DNA from: CAWBBA01 sp963729795
GTDB lineage: Bacteria > Desulfobacterota > Desulfomonilia > Desulfomonilales > Desulfomonilaceae
Direction: 5' to 3'
DNA: 64,000 nt
NCBI GenBank assembly: GCA_963729795.1
Contig: CAVSPC010000047.1
Location: 62,001 to 126,000, forward strand
The position numbers and the translations under genes are program-made. How positions within the stretch are numbered: the first letter of the stretch is position 1; every line of letters starts with the position of its first letter. Of this stretch, positions 43,268-53,033 are shown piece by piece. The notes under the pieces are model-generated. The model saw nothing but the letters and a program-made list of their open reading frames with translations. It had not been told where the DNA came from and made no database searches.

Positions 43268-44740
43268 ATGATTCACAGAACAAACGTACCAAGGATAGTG
43301 ATCGCTGCGCTCAAGGGAGGAGCCGGCAAAACTTTCACTACCGTCGGACTCGTTGCCGCGCTTCGCAAGCGGGGCCTGTCACAGGCTGTTTTTAAAAAGG
43401 GTCCGGACTACATAGATTCTGGATGGCTCGGATCGGCAGCCGGCAGTGATTGCTATAACCTTGATCCTTACTTGTTTAGTCCTGAGACGGTTCGCGGGTC
43501 TTTTGTCAGACGGGCTCTCGGCAAGGATATCGCTGTTATTGAAGGTAATCGCGGCATTTTCGACGGCGTTGACGCCGAGGGGAGTTACAGCACAGCCGAA
43601 CTTGCCAAAGAGCTTAATGCTCCGATGATATTGATTGTTGACGCTACCAAAGTCACACGGACCGCAGCGGCACTGGTTCTAGGTTGCAAGGCTCTCGATC
43701 CGCACGTGGATTTGCAGGGAGTCATCCTTAACCGAGTAGCCGGCGTGAGGCACGAGACAATCCTGAGACAAGCAATTGAAGAGACTGCCGAGGTTCCGAT
43801 TATCGGGTCGATCAGTAAACTCCCCTTGGAGAGCTTTCCTCAGAGGCATCTAGGACTTCTCCCCCTGCACGAGCACCCAAGGGCCGCGGATTTCATCGAG
43901 GAAGCCGCCACCGTGGTGGAGGAATCGGTGGGGCTCGACCAGATCCTTGCGATTGCCTCTTCAGCACGGAAGTCATACGTGGAAGCGCTCTGGGAGGGTC
44001 CTGAAACAGCACGTATCATGGACTCGTCTCGTATTCGCATAGGAGTGCTGAGAGACTCAGCTTTCCAGTTCTATTACCCGGAAAATCTGGAGGCTTTCAG
44101 CAGAAACGGCGCCCAATTGGTCGAAATAAGCCCATTGACTCACGAGAAATTGCCGGATTTGGACGGGCTGTACATAGGCGGCGGATTTCCGGAGACGCAT
44201 GCCGAACGTTTGGCGGAAAACGACAGTTTCAAGAAGTCTGTGCAATTTGCCGTTCAGAAGGGGCTTCCAGTGTACGCAGAATGCGGGGGGCTGATGTACC
44301 TCTCGAGAAGCCTGCTCATCGATCAAAATAACTACCCCATGGTCGGTGTCTTCCCAGTGGACACCGTGCTGGAACGAAAACCCCAAGGTCACGGCTACAT
44401 CCATGTAGAAGTATCGGGCCCGAATCCATTTTACCCGTTAGGGACGGTGCTCAGGGGCCATGAGTTCCATTATTCTTACGTCACTGGAGCGGATCATCCT
44501 GCCGGCATGTACGCGTTTCGGGTTCTGAGAGGCCATGGCATGGATGGTTCTCGAGATGGAATATGCATGTACAATGCTTTGGGAACGTACGTGCATGTTC
44601 ATGCCTTAGGTGAGCCTCTTTGGATAGAGGGGATTTTAAAAAGAGCCCGAGAATTCCACAGAATGGCCGAGATCAGAGACTTCGACGAAAGTCAGAAGAA
44701 TCGAACGCCAGGGCGAAGACTCGGGACAAAATTGGCCTAA
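43268..44740 (+). CDS. dsrN: Cobyrinate a,c-diamide synthase-type amidotransferase (DsrN-like), copy 2
   Basis: 490 residues from ATG 43268; upstream in-frame starts at 43226 and 43256 exist. It aligns by eye with copy 1 along the whole length, with the same motifs: KGGAGKT, FKKGPDYIDSGWL, YIGGGFPETHA, YAECGGLMYL and TYVHVHAL. The two copies differ in the linker between the domains and at the C-terminus (copy 2 has an extra basic tail). One copy may amidate siroheme and the other cobyrinate, or each a different propionate. Copy number is the odd point; no other cobalamin gene is adjacent. Confidence 0.88.
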   Translation: MIHRTNVPRIVIAALKGGAGKTFTTVGLVAALRKRGLSQAVFKKGPDYIDSGWLGSAAGSDCYNLDPYLFSPETVRGSFVRRALGKDIAVIEGNRGIFDGVDAEGSYSTAELAKELNAPMILIVDATKVTRTAAALVLGCKALDPHVDLQGVILNRVAGVRHETILRQAIEETAEVPIIGSISKLPLESFPQRHLGLLPLHEHPRAADFIEEAATVVEESVGLDQILAIASSARKSYVEALWEGPETARIMDSSRIRIGVLRDSAFQFYYPENLEAFSRNGAQLVEISPLTHEKLPDLDGLYIGGGFPETHAERLAENDSFKKSVQFAVQKGLPVYAECGGLMYLSRSLLIDQNNYPMVGVFPVDTVLERKPQGHGYIHVEVSGPNPFYPLGTVLRGHEFHYSYVTGADHPAGMYAFRVLRGHGMDGSRDGICMYNALGTYVHVHALGEPLWIEGILKRAREFHRMAEIRDFDESQKNRTPGRRLGTKLA

Positions 44741-44772
44741 AGCTTGACCTTACTAGGCTGCGAGCCTTTTTC

Positions 44773-46758
44773 ATGGAATACACCGAGCAAATAAAAGAGA
44801 TCCTTGGGCCTGGAGGCATTCTTGAAAGTGCCATCCAGGGGTACGAACACCGCGAGCAACAGATCCGGATGGCCCAAGAAGTTTTCGAAGCAATATCATC
44901 CTGCGATCGACTGATCATCGAAGCCCCCACCGGCACCGGAAAAACTTTGGCTTACGTAGTTGCCGCAGCGCTTTCCAGGAAGCGGGTCGTGATATCCACC
45001 GGGACCAAGAACCTCCAGGAACAGCTTTTCTTCAAGGATATTCCGTTCATTCGGGATAAGATCTTTCCCCGTTTGAAAGTCGCCCTCCTCAAGGGGAGGG
45101 GAAATTTCGTGTGTCACACCAGACTTCGCCGATTTCTAAGACAGCCGTACCTTCAGGGCCTCAGAGACTCGGGTTCTCTGGAGGAGATTCTCAAGTGGTA
45201 TCGGCTGACACGGGAAAAAGGACAAGGAGATCGGTCGGAACTTGAAAGTCTCCAGGACGATGACCCAATCTGGCCCGAGATCTGCTCCACTACCGAAACG
45301 TGCTCCGGGAAGGCCTGCCCGGACAGAGACGATTGCTTTGTCTTGAAAATGAAGTCCAAAGCCTACGACACGGATCTGGTGGTAGTCAATCATCATTTGC
45401 TCGTGTCAGATCTCGCAGTTAAGGAATCTGGTTTCGGGGAAGTTATACCTCGTTACGAGGCGCTGATCATAGACGAAGCCCATGGGCTGGAAGACGCGGC
45501 AACGCAGCATTTCGGTTTCCATACGAGTCAATTCAGGATCAGCAGACTTGTCCGCGATGCTCGTTTGGAATTGAATCAGACAGAAGCCGAAATACAGAAG
45601 TTTCAGGTCGCCTTGTCCGCGCTGGAGGAACACGGCAGGCGCCTATTTGGGTCTTTCCCCGAGGTTTCATCGTCACGGGGCACCATGCTGACCGTTAATC
45701 CGGAAGTCGCAGAAATCCGGGACGCCCTCAGTCGAAATCTTGAAGCTTTGGCTTCCATGCTGTCGAATGTTCCCAAGGCTCCGGACGAGCTGCGTTCCGT
45801 AGCACAGAGGGCGCGTGACATCAGTTCTGAGCTCCAGATCATCCTGGCTTCCGAACAGGGCGGGGAGTACGCTTGCTGGGCCGAACGCCGTGACAGAAAT
45901 CTTGTTCTTCATGCTTCGCCGGTTGAAGTGGGAGGACTTCTCAACTCCCGGCTCTACGAGCATGTCCCTTCTATTGTGTTCACTTCCGCAACGCTGTCTG
46001 CCGGCGGGACTTTTGAATATTTCAAATCACGGTTGGGCCTGGACGCGGATCCACTTCCTTCGGAAGTGATACTTGATTCTCCATTCGACTACGCTAGCCA
46101 GACCATGCTTTACATTCCGAGGGCCATCCCCGAGCCGAATGCTCCAGGGTTTACTGACGCTCTCATTCCGGTATTGGAAGATATTCTCGTGAAAACGAGA
46201 GGAAGGGCGTTTGTTCTCTTTACCTCTCACAGAAACATGGAAGCGGTCCACCGGCAAATGCAGAACCGGGTCCCTTTTCCGTTGTTAATCCAAGGGTCAA
46301 AGCCGAAGAGGCGGTTGCTGGAAGAATTTCGGCAGCGGAAAGGCTCGGTGCTTTTCGCGACATCGTCATTCTGGGAGGGCATAGACGTGCAGGGCGAGGC
46401 CCTTTCATGCGTTATTGTAGACCGGCTCCCCTTTGCCCCACCAAATGACCCTGTAGTTTCTGCGAGAATAGAGAAATTGAAAAAACAGGGTCTTGAGGCC
46501 TTCTATTCGTTTCAAGTGCCAATGGCTGTTATTGCTCTCAAACAAGGGCTGGGTAGGCTTATCCGCACGCGCTCTGACAGGGGAATACTTTGCGTCCTCG
46601 ATTTGCGGATTCTTACCAAGTCTTACGGAAAGATTTTTCGAAGAAGCCTGTATCAAAGTCCGCTGCATAGAGATCCTCAAGATATTGAGGCTTTCTTCGC
46701 ATGCGATGAGAGTTGCCGAGTGCGACTGCCGGAGAACGGCATGGTCGAAGCCGGCTGA
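44773..46758 (+). CDS. dinG: DinG-type ATP-dependent DNA helicase
   Basis: 661 residues from ATG 44773; the longer frame from 44620 overlaps copy 2 of dsrN and lacks conserved sequence. Superfamily 2, XPD/DinG class: Walker A APTGTGKT, a DEAH box (IIDEAHGLED) and LFATSSFWEGIDVQG. Four FeS-cluster cysteines sit in the insertion (CHTRLRRFL, then CSGKACPDRDDC). Such helicases unwind DNA with 5'-3' polarity and act in replication-fork or R-loop repair. It follows dsrN copy 2 by 32 bases and may be transcribed with it. Confidence 0.9.
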   Translation: MEYTEQIKEILGPGGILESAIQGYEHREQQIRMAQEVFEAISSCDRLIIEAPTGTGKTLAYVVAAALSRKRVVISTGTKNLQEQLFFKDIPFIRDKIFPRLKVALLKGRGNFVCHTRLRRFLRQPYLQGLRDSGSLEEILKWYRLTREKGQGDRSELESLQDDDPIWPEICSTTETCSGKACPDRDDCFVLKMKSKAYDTDLVVVNHHLLVSDLAVKESGFGEVIPRYEALIIDEAHGLEDAATQHFGFHTSQFRISRLVRDARLELNQTEAEIQKFQVALSALEEHGRRLFGSFPEVSSSRGTMLTVNPEVAEIRDALSRNLEALASMLSNVPKAPDELRSVAQRARDISSELQIILASEQGGEYACWAERRDRNLVLHASPVEVGGLLNSRLYEHVPSIVFTSATLSAGGTFEYFKSRLGLDADPLPSEVILDSPFDYASQTMLYIPRAIPEPNAPGFTDALIPVLEDILVKTRGRAFVLFTSHRNMEAVHRQMQNRVPFPLLIQGSKPKRRLLEEFRQRKGSVLFATSSFWEGIDVQGEALSCVIVDRLPFAPPNDPVVSARIEKLKKQGLEAFYSFQVPMAVIALKQGLGRLIRTRSDRGILCVLDLRILTKSYGKIFRRSLYQSPLHRDPQDIEAFFACDESCRVRLPENGMVEAG

Positions 46759-47038
46759 AACCAATTTGTGTTCCGGAAAGTGAATGGCGAGGAGGATGAA
46801 ACTGTCTCAAAAGTGCGGACCGGGTCGGGAACGTGATGCGAAAGTCGCAGGACTCCTGATTTCCTAGCTCCGCCCGGAAACCCATGCCTCGCGGGCTCTG
46901 CACGTAAACTGCCTTATTTCAATATCATAGTCGAGACAGTGCCTTGTCGGCAGGCATTCACGGGCAGAGCCGGAGAACGAGCATATTTCTTGTCTTAACA
47001 GACATCCTCAAGACTGGCGAAAGAGGTCGTGAGGCTCA

Positions 47039-48271
47039 ATGCAGCTAAAGGCAGTAATAAAATTTGTGCGTGATCGTCTTGGCAGTGCCCTACATTCTTC
47101 ACATTCGGAAGAAAGTGCCCGGACGGCAACCTCAAAGGAATCCACCGCTCCGTATTTCATCGAAGTTGCCGACAGAGCCTTCGACGAATTAAATGTCAGC
47201 CTGCATGGAAGAATGTCGGTAGAAAATGCAGAGCAGGTTCGCCGGAGGCTTGTGGAGACCGTCAGCGGTCAACCTTTGAAAAACGTGGTCATAGATCTTG
47301 GGGCAGTGGAATATTTCGATAGCTCGGCAGCCGCCATACTCATAGAAGTGTACCGCTTATGCGCGGACGTGCAGAACTCTCTGAAATTGATAAATGTACC
47401 TCCTCATGTCCAGAGCTTCCTCAATCTTGTGGACTTCGAACATTTCAAAAGCGCGGGCATTCTACAGCCTCGACCGGTACCGCCGGTGCTGGTTCAGATC
47501 GGTGAAGGGACTCTGGCCCTGCGTCGTAACGTGCGAGACATTATTACCTTCATCGGTGCGTCGGTAGTGGCCCTCGCTCATGATCTAGCTCATCCCATGA
47601 ACCTGAAATGGGATCGGCTTTGGCAACTTATTGATAGGAGCGGCGCCGACGCGGTACCCATAGTAACGATTCTCAGTTTCCTTCAGGGCGGAATTCTCGC
47701 ATTTCAAGCCGCTATCCAACTTCGGAAATTTGGCGCCAACATCTTTGTCGCGGACCTTGTGAGCCTTTCGATTTGCTTGGAGATGGGACCGTTGCTGACC
47801 GCTCTAATCGTAGCCGGCAGGTCCGGCGCGGCTTATGCGGCGCAGATAGGAACAATGCAGGTGACCGAAGAGGTGGACGCTCTGCGAGTGATGGCCATCG
47901 ATCCCATCCGGTACCTGGTCTCCCCACGAATATTAGCCGTAGCTCTAGCTCTCCCTTGTCTCACCCTTTTTGCAGACGTGATAGGCATGGCTGGAGGATG
48001 TGTCGTAGCCGTCTTCTCGCTTGACCTGAGCCCGGTGGGGTATTTCAATCAGATTCATAAGGTGCTCGAATTGAGCGACGTGATAAAGGGCCTCGTCAAA
48101 AGCCTTGCCTTTGGAATTGAAATAGCCACAATAGGATGCCTGAGAGGCTTTCAGGTAAGAGGCGGAGCTGAGAGTGTCGGAAATGCCACCACATCGACGG
48201 TAGTAACCTGCATCTTTATCTTGACGATCACGGATGCCTTGTTCGCTGTGCTCTATTACTATCTTCCTTAA
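47039..48271 (+). CDS. mlaE: Mla-type ABC transporter permease with N-terminal STAS domain
   Basis: 410 residues. Residues about 35-130 form a STAS domain (MlaB-like: GAVEYFDSSAAAILIEVYR). From about 150 to the end is a MlaE-type permease with five or six TM helices (SLSICLEMGPLLTALIVAGRSGAAY and VTCIFILTITDALFAVLYYY). In E. coli MlaB and MlaE are separate; here they are fused. The complex moves phospholipids between the membranes. It starts the operon mlaE-mlaF-mlaD-lipoprotein; GTGAGG precedes ATG 47039. Confidence 0.92.
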   Translation: MQLKAVIKFVRDRLGSALHSSHSEESARTATSKESTAPYFIEVADRAFDELNVSLHGRMSVENAEQVRRRLVETVSGQPLKNVVIDLGAVEYFDSSAAAILIEVYRLCADVQNSLKLINVPPHVQSFLNLVDFEHFKSAGILQPRPVPPVLVQIGEGTLALRRNVRDIITFIGASVVALAHDLAHPMNLKWDRLWQLIDRSGADAVPIVTILSFLQGGILAFQAAIQLRKFGANIFVADLVSLSICLEMGPLLTALIVAGRSGAAYAAQIGTMQVTEEVDALRVMAIDPIRYLVSPRILAVALALPCLTLFADVIGMAGGCVVAVFSLDLSPVGYFNQIHKVLELSDVIKGLVKSLAFGIEIATIGCLRGFQVRGGAESVGNATTSTVVTCIFILTITDALFAVLYYYLP

Positions 48272-48313
48272 GTCCGAAAAATGTGAATATATGGGGGAAG
48301 GCTTCTTGAGGTC

Positions 48314-49159
48314 GTGAATACATCACCGCGACCATCCAAGGAGTTACATTCTGCCGAACATTCCGCCGATCCCGAGGAGTCATTGAACAGGTCGACAAAC
48401 GACGGCGCCGCCACCGGTACTATCATTTCCGTAAAGAACCTCAGAGTGGGGTATGGGGACGAAACTATATTGGAAGACATTTCCTTTGAAGTGCGAGAGG
48501 GGGAGGTGTTTGCGATTTTGGGACGATCGGGTTGTGGAAAGACGACACTGTTTAAAGCCATCATAGGGCTTCTTCCCCCCACCAGCGGCGAAGTGATCAT
48601 TGATGGCGAAAAAGTGCTGCCAGTGGCCGAAGAGGGTTCCGAGCGGGTGCTTCGGAAGATAGGGGTACTTTTTCAATCAGGTGCTTTGTTTAGTTCTATG
48701 AGCCTGGCTGAAAATGTTGCTTTTCCCCTACGCCAATACACCAACTTGCCGGAAAGAACCATTGAGCAACTAGTGACACTAAAGCTCTCGCAACTCGGAC
48801 TCGCAGGGTGGGAGAAGTCGCTCCCTTTGGAACTGAGTGGCGGTATGCAGAAAAGGGCGGCGCTGGCAAGAGCAATGGCTTTAGATCCAAAAATCCTTTT
48901 TTTTGACGAACCGTCTACGGGGCTGGATCCGGTCACAAGTGTCGAACTCGATCGAACTATCCTGGAAATCAACCGCGCTCTGGGGACCACCATGGTAATA
49001 GTCACGCACGAGTTATCGAGTATCTTTACAATTGCCGACAGGGTTATCATGCTCGACGCGCAGGAGAAGAGCATAATCGCAGAGGGGAAACCCAACGAAC
49101 TGAAAGATAGGGCCGATGATCATCGAGTCAGAGAGTTCTTCAGCCGTTCGCTAGCATGA
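48314..49159 (+). CDS. mlaF: Mla-type ABC transporter ATP-binding protein
   Basis: 281 residues. The first 35 are variable; then ISVKNLRVGYGDETILEDIS starts the ABC core. Walker A is GRSGCGKTT, the signature LSGGMQKRAALARA, Walker B ILFFDEPSTGLDP, and the H-loop is in IVTHEL. The start is GTG 48314 with GAGG close by; the exact start is uncertain. It energises lipid transport by MlaE and lies 42 bases after it. Confidence 0.93.
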   Translation: MNTSPRPSKELHSAEHSADPEESLNRSTNDGAATGTIISVKNLRVGYGDETILEDISFEVREGEVFAILGRSGCGKTTLFKAIIGLLPPTSGEVIIDGEKVLPVAEEGSERVLRKIGVLFQSGALFSSMSLAENVAFPLRQYTNLPERTIEQLVTLKLSQLGLAGWEKSLPLELSGGMQKRAALARAMALDPKILFFDEPSTGLDPVTSVELDRTILEINRALGTTMVIVTHELSSIFTIADRVIMLDAQEKSIIAEGKPNELKDRADDHRVREFFSRSLA

Positions 49160-49270
49160 GATTACGCGCGGACTCGCTGTCCGTTGCTGCCGGGACAAAG
49201 AGATCCCGCACCACCAATCAGGGATTGATCGCTCGCAGAGCCGGCAGATCCTGAAATCAAGGAGAGGAAC

Positions 49271-50134
49271 ATGTCCACCCAGGCAGATAAATTCAAAATC
49301 GGGCTGTTCGTGGTGTCGAGCTTGTTTGTGGCGGTGGTCTTAATTATATGGCTGGGCGCCTCGCATTTGTTCGAATCCACCCAGGAGGCGGTGGCTTACT
49401 TCACGGAGAGCGTCCAAGGGTTGGAAGTCGGGAGTTCGGTTAAATTCAGGGGCGTTCCCGTGGGTAGGATCAGGGCAATTCGGATGGCTCCGGACGGCAG
49501 GCTTGTCGAAGTCATGTTGAGCCTGGATAAGAATTTCAAAATCAGCGGAGACCTGGGAATAAAGATGGACCTGATGGGGCTGACCGGTCTAAAGTATCTG
49601 GAAATGGATAGGTTCCGGCCGAATCAGCAAAAGGAACACATAGTCCTGGACTTCAAGCCCCGTTACCCGGTGATTCCCACGTATCCTTCGGATATCAGAG
49701 AATTCGGAACAGCTTTGGAAAGCATTTTCCAGAAGGTTAAGGACGTGGATTTGGCGCAGATTTCCGATAACATGTTGAGAGTGACTTCGAGGCTAGACAC
49801 GATACTTTCCGATCCCAAGCTAGACACGATCGGGGCTAATGCCGCAGGAACCCTGTTCGAGGTCAGACAGGCCGCAAGAAAGGTTAATGAAGAGATTTCA
49901 CGCTCACAACTTTCCAAAGTGATTACCCGTACGTTCGACAAGGCGGGAGAATTTTTTCAGGAGAGCACAGCAACCACGCGAAGCGCTGATCGTTTGATCC
50001 GCCGCGCGGATAATAACCTTAACAATCTCAGCCAAAAGTTAGACAGAAGCGCGGACAACCTAATCGACTTCACGCGGATGATAAAGCTCAAGCCCTCCAG
50101 CATATTGTTTGGAGCGGGAGGAAAAGCTCGATAA
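49271..50134 (+). CDS. mlaD: MCE/MlaD-family substrate-binding protein
   Basis: 287 residues. An N-terminal TM anchor (about 11-28, IGLFVVSSLFVAVVLIIWLG) precedes the MCE domain (about 40-120: VQGLEVGSSVKFRGVPVGRI). A long helical tail follows (SADRLIRRADNNLNNLSQKL), longer than E. coli MlaD, so it may form a bridge or tube across the periplasm as in MCE needles. GGAGAGG lies 5 bases before ATG 49271. It follows mlaF in the same operon. Confidence 0.92.
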   Translation: MSTQADKFKIGLFVVSSLFVAVVLIIWLGASHLFESTQEAVAYFTESVQGLEVGSSVKFRGVPVGRIRAIRMAPDGRLVEVMLSLDKNFKISGDLGIKMDLMGLTGLKYLEMDRFRPNQQKEHIVLDFKPRYPVIPTYPSDIREFGTALESIFQKVKDVDLAQISDNMLRVTSRLDTILSDPKLDTIGANAAGTLFEVRQAARKVNEEISRSQLSKVITRTFDKAGEFFQESTATTRSADRLIRRADNNLNNLSQKLDRSADNLIDFTRMIKLKPSSILFGAGGKAR

Positions 50135-50276
50135 ACGCGCTGACGTGGCTGTACAACCCGTGGATTACTTACCAGCAGAAGATTTTCTCGCGATTTGGTT
50201 GTCCAGAACCCTCTTTTCGAACTTTTGCTCGTATTGACGGCCAGGAGACCGTTTCTCCAGAGGGTGACATTCGATC

Positions 50277-50999
50277 TTGAAATACAACCGGGTACCAAGC
50301 TCTACTTTTGCGAGTCCTATAGCGGCGATCTTCACCCTTGGACTCGTGGTTGTTTTGGCCGGCTGTGCGTTGCGGTCTCGAGAATCGATTACGTATCATG
50401 TGTTCGATTATCCGACACCCGCCAAGGAGAACAAACCGCCCATTCCCGGTACTCTTATGGTTTATCGTTTTATCCCCGCTTCTTCAGTGGACATCAATTC
50501 TCTGGTCGTCACCCGATCGTCAGGATCCAAGCAGTCGGTGATGCTCCACCGCTGGGAGGAAAACCCAGCGGATATGATAACAGATTTGGTAGTCCGCGAT
50601 CTGGAGAACTTCGAGCTTTTTGAAAAGACTGTGGATCAGTTGAGCACCGTGCGCTATCGGTACGCCCTGGAGGCTACAATACGCAAGCTTCAGGGAAATA
50701 TCACGGACGGCAAGGCCAGCGCATTACTCGAAGTCGAGGCCACCCTCACGGATTTTGAGGCACCTGCCGGCGGAGAAAAAACTCTCTTGAAGAAAGATTA
50801 TAAAATAGAGATCCCGAGCCAGGATACTTCGTCGAATTCTATAATCAAGGCGCTCGATCTCGCTGTGAAGAAGCTGTCAGAGGATCTTAGAGCCGACATT
50901 CGTGTCGCCGTGGAACCCAAGGTTCCCCATCAGCCGAAAAAGGTTCCACGCAACCGCCGCGCCCGGAGATCAAGAATTTCAATCGATGGCCGAAAATGA
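50277..50999 (+). CDS. ABC-type transport auxiliary lipoprotein (PqiC-like)
   Basis: 240 residues from TTG 50277; no earlier start exists because a stop lies at 50265-50267. The lipobox is LAGC (C30). The mature part has the auxiliary-component pattern: ITYHVFDYP, LMVYRFIPAS, MLHRWEENPADMITDLVV and VRYRYALEATIRKLQG. These lipoproteins accompany MCE transporters in the outer membrane. The C-terminal tail is basic (NRRARRSR). It is the last gene of the Mla-type operon, 142 bases after mlaD. Confidence 0.8.
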   Translation: MKYNRVPSSTFASPIAAIFTLGLVVVLAGCALRSRESITYHVFDYPTPAKENKPPIPGTLMVYRFIPASSVDINSLVVTRSSGSKQSVMLHRWEENPADMITDLVVRDLENFELFEKTVDQLSTVRYRYALEATIRKLQGNITDGKASALLEVEATLTDFEAPAGGEKTLLKKDYKIEIPSQDTSSNSIIKALDLAVKKLSEDLRADIRVAVEPKVPHQPKKVPRNRRARRSRISIDGRK

Positions 51000-51366
51000 G
51001 TCGGCTTTGACGAGTAACACGGCGAATATTCACGCTCATGTCAACTGCAGGAGAGTTTCTGCAACCGCTTTTCGAGGCTGACGGACTGAAAAAAATTGCC
51101 CTTCGAAGTCAGGGCTGGTATTTCCTTGGGCGATGCTTTGGCATTATACTCCTACCAGGACGCTATTATTGATTGGCGTAGTAAAGCGCGTTCAGGGCCA
51201 TTGGGCTTGCGCCTCCGCTGACTCTTCCCGCCAAGGGAGGACGAATTGATTTATCGTTTCCCCCCGCTCCCGTGAGACTCCAGAGAGTGGGGAGAGGGGA
51301 AAGCGGCTTTGTTTTAAAGTCGATTTCCAGCGGGTGGCAATATCACTACAGCGGCGAGGCTGAATA
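51000..51366. other. Intergenic stretch with a GC-rich hairpin
   Basis: 367 bases. TTTCCCCCCGCTCCC at about 51257-51271 can pair with the GGGGAGAGGGGAAAG at about 51290-51304 on the same strand. No convincing gene was seen. Confidence 0.45.
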
Positions 51367-51732
51367 ATGAAGCGTATCCTTGTTGTGGACGACGAGAAAC
51401 ATATCTGCGAACTGTACAAGAGCGAACTCGAAGACGAAGGATACAGGGTGACGTTGGCACACTCCGGTGAAGAGGCTCTTGCAGAGGTGGAGAACGATCC
51501 CCCCGACCTCATTGTCCTCGATATCCAGATGCCCGGAATGGATGGAGTCGAGACCTTGGAAAAGTTGTTGGGCCGGGATCAAGGCATTCCCATAATACTT
51601 AACACTGCTTACAGCCATTATCGGGATGATTTTACCACATGGGGGGCGGATGCTTATGTAGTCAAATCTTCCGACACCACAAAACTCAAGAATGAGATAA
51701 AGCGGCTGTTGGCTAACGAACAGGCGCAATGA
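51367..51732 (+). CDS. Single-domain response regulator (receiver domain)
   Basis: 121 residues, only a CheY-like receiver. Acidic pair at D8/D9, phospho-acceptor D52 in LIVLDIQMPGMDG, and the conserved Thr and Lys in ILNTAYSHY and YVVKSSD. There is no output domain, so it must act by protein contact. GAGG precedes ATG 51367 by 8 bases, and the next gene, glgC, begins one base after its stop, so the two are tightly coupled. It may control glycogen or trehalose carbon flux. The cognate kinase is not in the window. Confidence 0.9.
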   Translation: MKRILVVDDEKHICELYKSELEDEGYRVTLAHSGEEALAEVENDPPDLIVLDIQMPGMDGVETLEKLLGRDQGIPIILNTAYSHYRDDFTTWGADAYVVKSSDTTKLKNEIKRLLANEQAQ

Positions 51733-51733
51733 T

Positions 51734-52960
51734 ATGAAGAATACATTAACTATTTTGATGGCCGGAGGTAAAGGGGAGCGACTCTATCCGCTCACCAAGG
51801 CACGCGCGAAACCTTCCGTTAGATTTGGGGGTATATATCGGATTGTCGATTTCACTCTTTCAAATTGTCTTAACTCGGACATTAGACGAATTTATGTGCT
51901 GACCCAGTATCGATCGCTTTCTCTCGACCGTCACATACGACTTGGCTGGAACGTCTTCAATCATGAGTTGGGCGAGTTCATTGAGTGCGTGCCTCCTCAA
52001 CAGAGGAACGTAGATCGCTGGTACCGGGGGACTGCGGACAGCATTTATCAGAATATCTACCTGCTCCAGAGAGAACGGCCCGCACGCGTGCTTATCCTCT
52101 CGGGTGATCACGTGTACAAGATGAATTACAACGATATGCTAGCCTTCCACATGGAGCAAAATGCCGAACTAACCGTTGCAGGCGTCGAGATCGACCGCTC
52201 CGAAGCAGTCCATTTTGGAATTATAGGAAGCGACGACAGCTTCAGGATTGTCGATTGGGCCGAGAAACCTGCGGATCCGAAGCCGGTGCCGGGGAAGCCG
52301 GATAAGTCATTCGTCTCCATGGGTGTTTACATATTCAACACCGATGTGCTCGTCAAAAACGTGATTGCTGACGCAAAGGACACTTCATCCTCTCATGATT
52401 TTGGAAAAGACGTGGTCCCACGGATGATCAACAACAGCAGGGTCTTCGTGCACAACTTCAAAGAAGCCAACAACGAAGAGGGCCGTTATTGGAGAGACAT
52501 TGGAACGATCGACGCCTATTGGGAGGCCAACATGGATCTCTGTTCGGACGATCCCCAGTGCAACCTCTACGACGCGGAGTGGCCGATTCGGACCTATCAA
52601 CAACAAGTGCCCCCGGCGAGAACGGTATCTGTGGCCGGCGAAGGGAGCGAAGATCGTCTCCACAGCCACGTCTGGAATTCGATGATATCAGGTGGCTGTG
52701 TGCTGTCCGGATGCACCCTAAAGAACTGTGTGCTTTCTCAGGGCGTCCGAGTAAATGCAGGAAGCGTTGTGGAGGAATCTGTCCTTCTAGACGGTGTGTA
52801 CGTGGGACAACGCGCCAGAATACGCAAAGCGATTATAGATCAGGATGTTATAGTTCCTGACGGGTTTACCATCGGCTATGAACCTGAAATGGATAAGCGC
52901 CGGTTCACGATCTCCCCGGGGAACGTGGTTCTTGTGCCTCGGGGAATCAAGCTCGATTAG
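51734..52960 (+). CDS. glgC: Glucose-1-phosphate adenylyltransferase
   Basis: 408 residues. It makes ADP-glucose for glycogen. The N-terminal nucleotidyltransferase domain has MAGGKGERLYPLTKARAKP, DFTLSNCLNSDIRRIYVLTQ and GDHVYKMNY. The C-terminal left-handed beta-helix starts around residue 300 (VWNSMISGGCVLSG). It is translated directly after a receiver-domain gene with one base between them, an unusual pair. The organism should store glycogen. Confidence 0.95.
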   Translation: MKNTLTILMAGGKGERLYPLTKARAKPSVRFGGIYRIVDFTLSNCLNSDIRRIYVLTQYRSLSLDRHIRLGWNVFNHELGEFIECVPPQQRNVDRWYRGTADSIYQNIYLLQRERPARVLILSGDHVYKMNYNDMLAFHMEQNAELTVAGVEIDRSEAVHFGIIGSDDSFRIVDWAEKPADPKPVPGKPDKSFVSMGVYIFNTDVLVKNVIADAKDTSSSHDFGKDVVPRMINNSRVFVHNFKEANNEEGRYWRDIGTIDAYWEANMDLCSDDPQCNLYDAEWPIRTYQQQVPPARTVSVAGEGSEDRLHSHVWNSMISGGCVLSGCTLKNCVLSQGVRVNAGSVVEESVLLDGVYVGQRARIRKAIIDQDVIVPDGFTIGYEPEMDKRRFTISPGNVVLVPRGIKLD

Positions 52961-53033
52961 CGAGAGCCCCCTATAGTCCAATTTCTTATGTATTTCCTAA
53001 CTTCAAACAAGTTCAGAAGGTGAGGATTGTATA

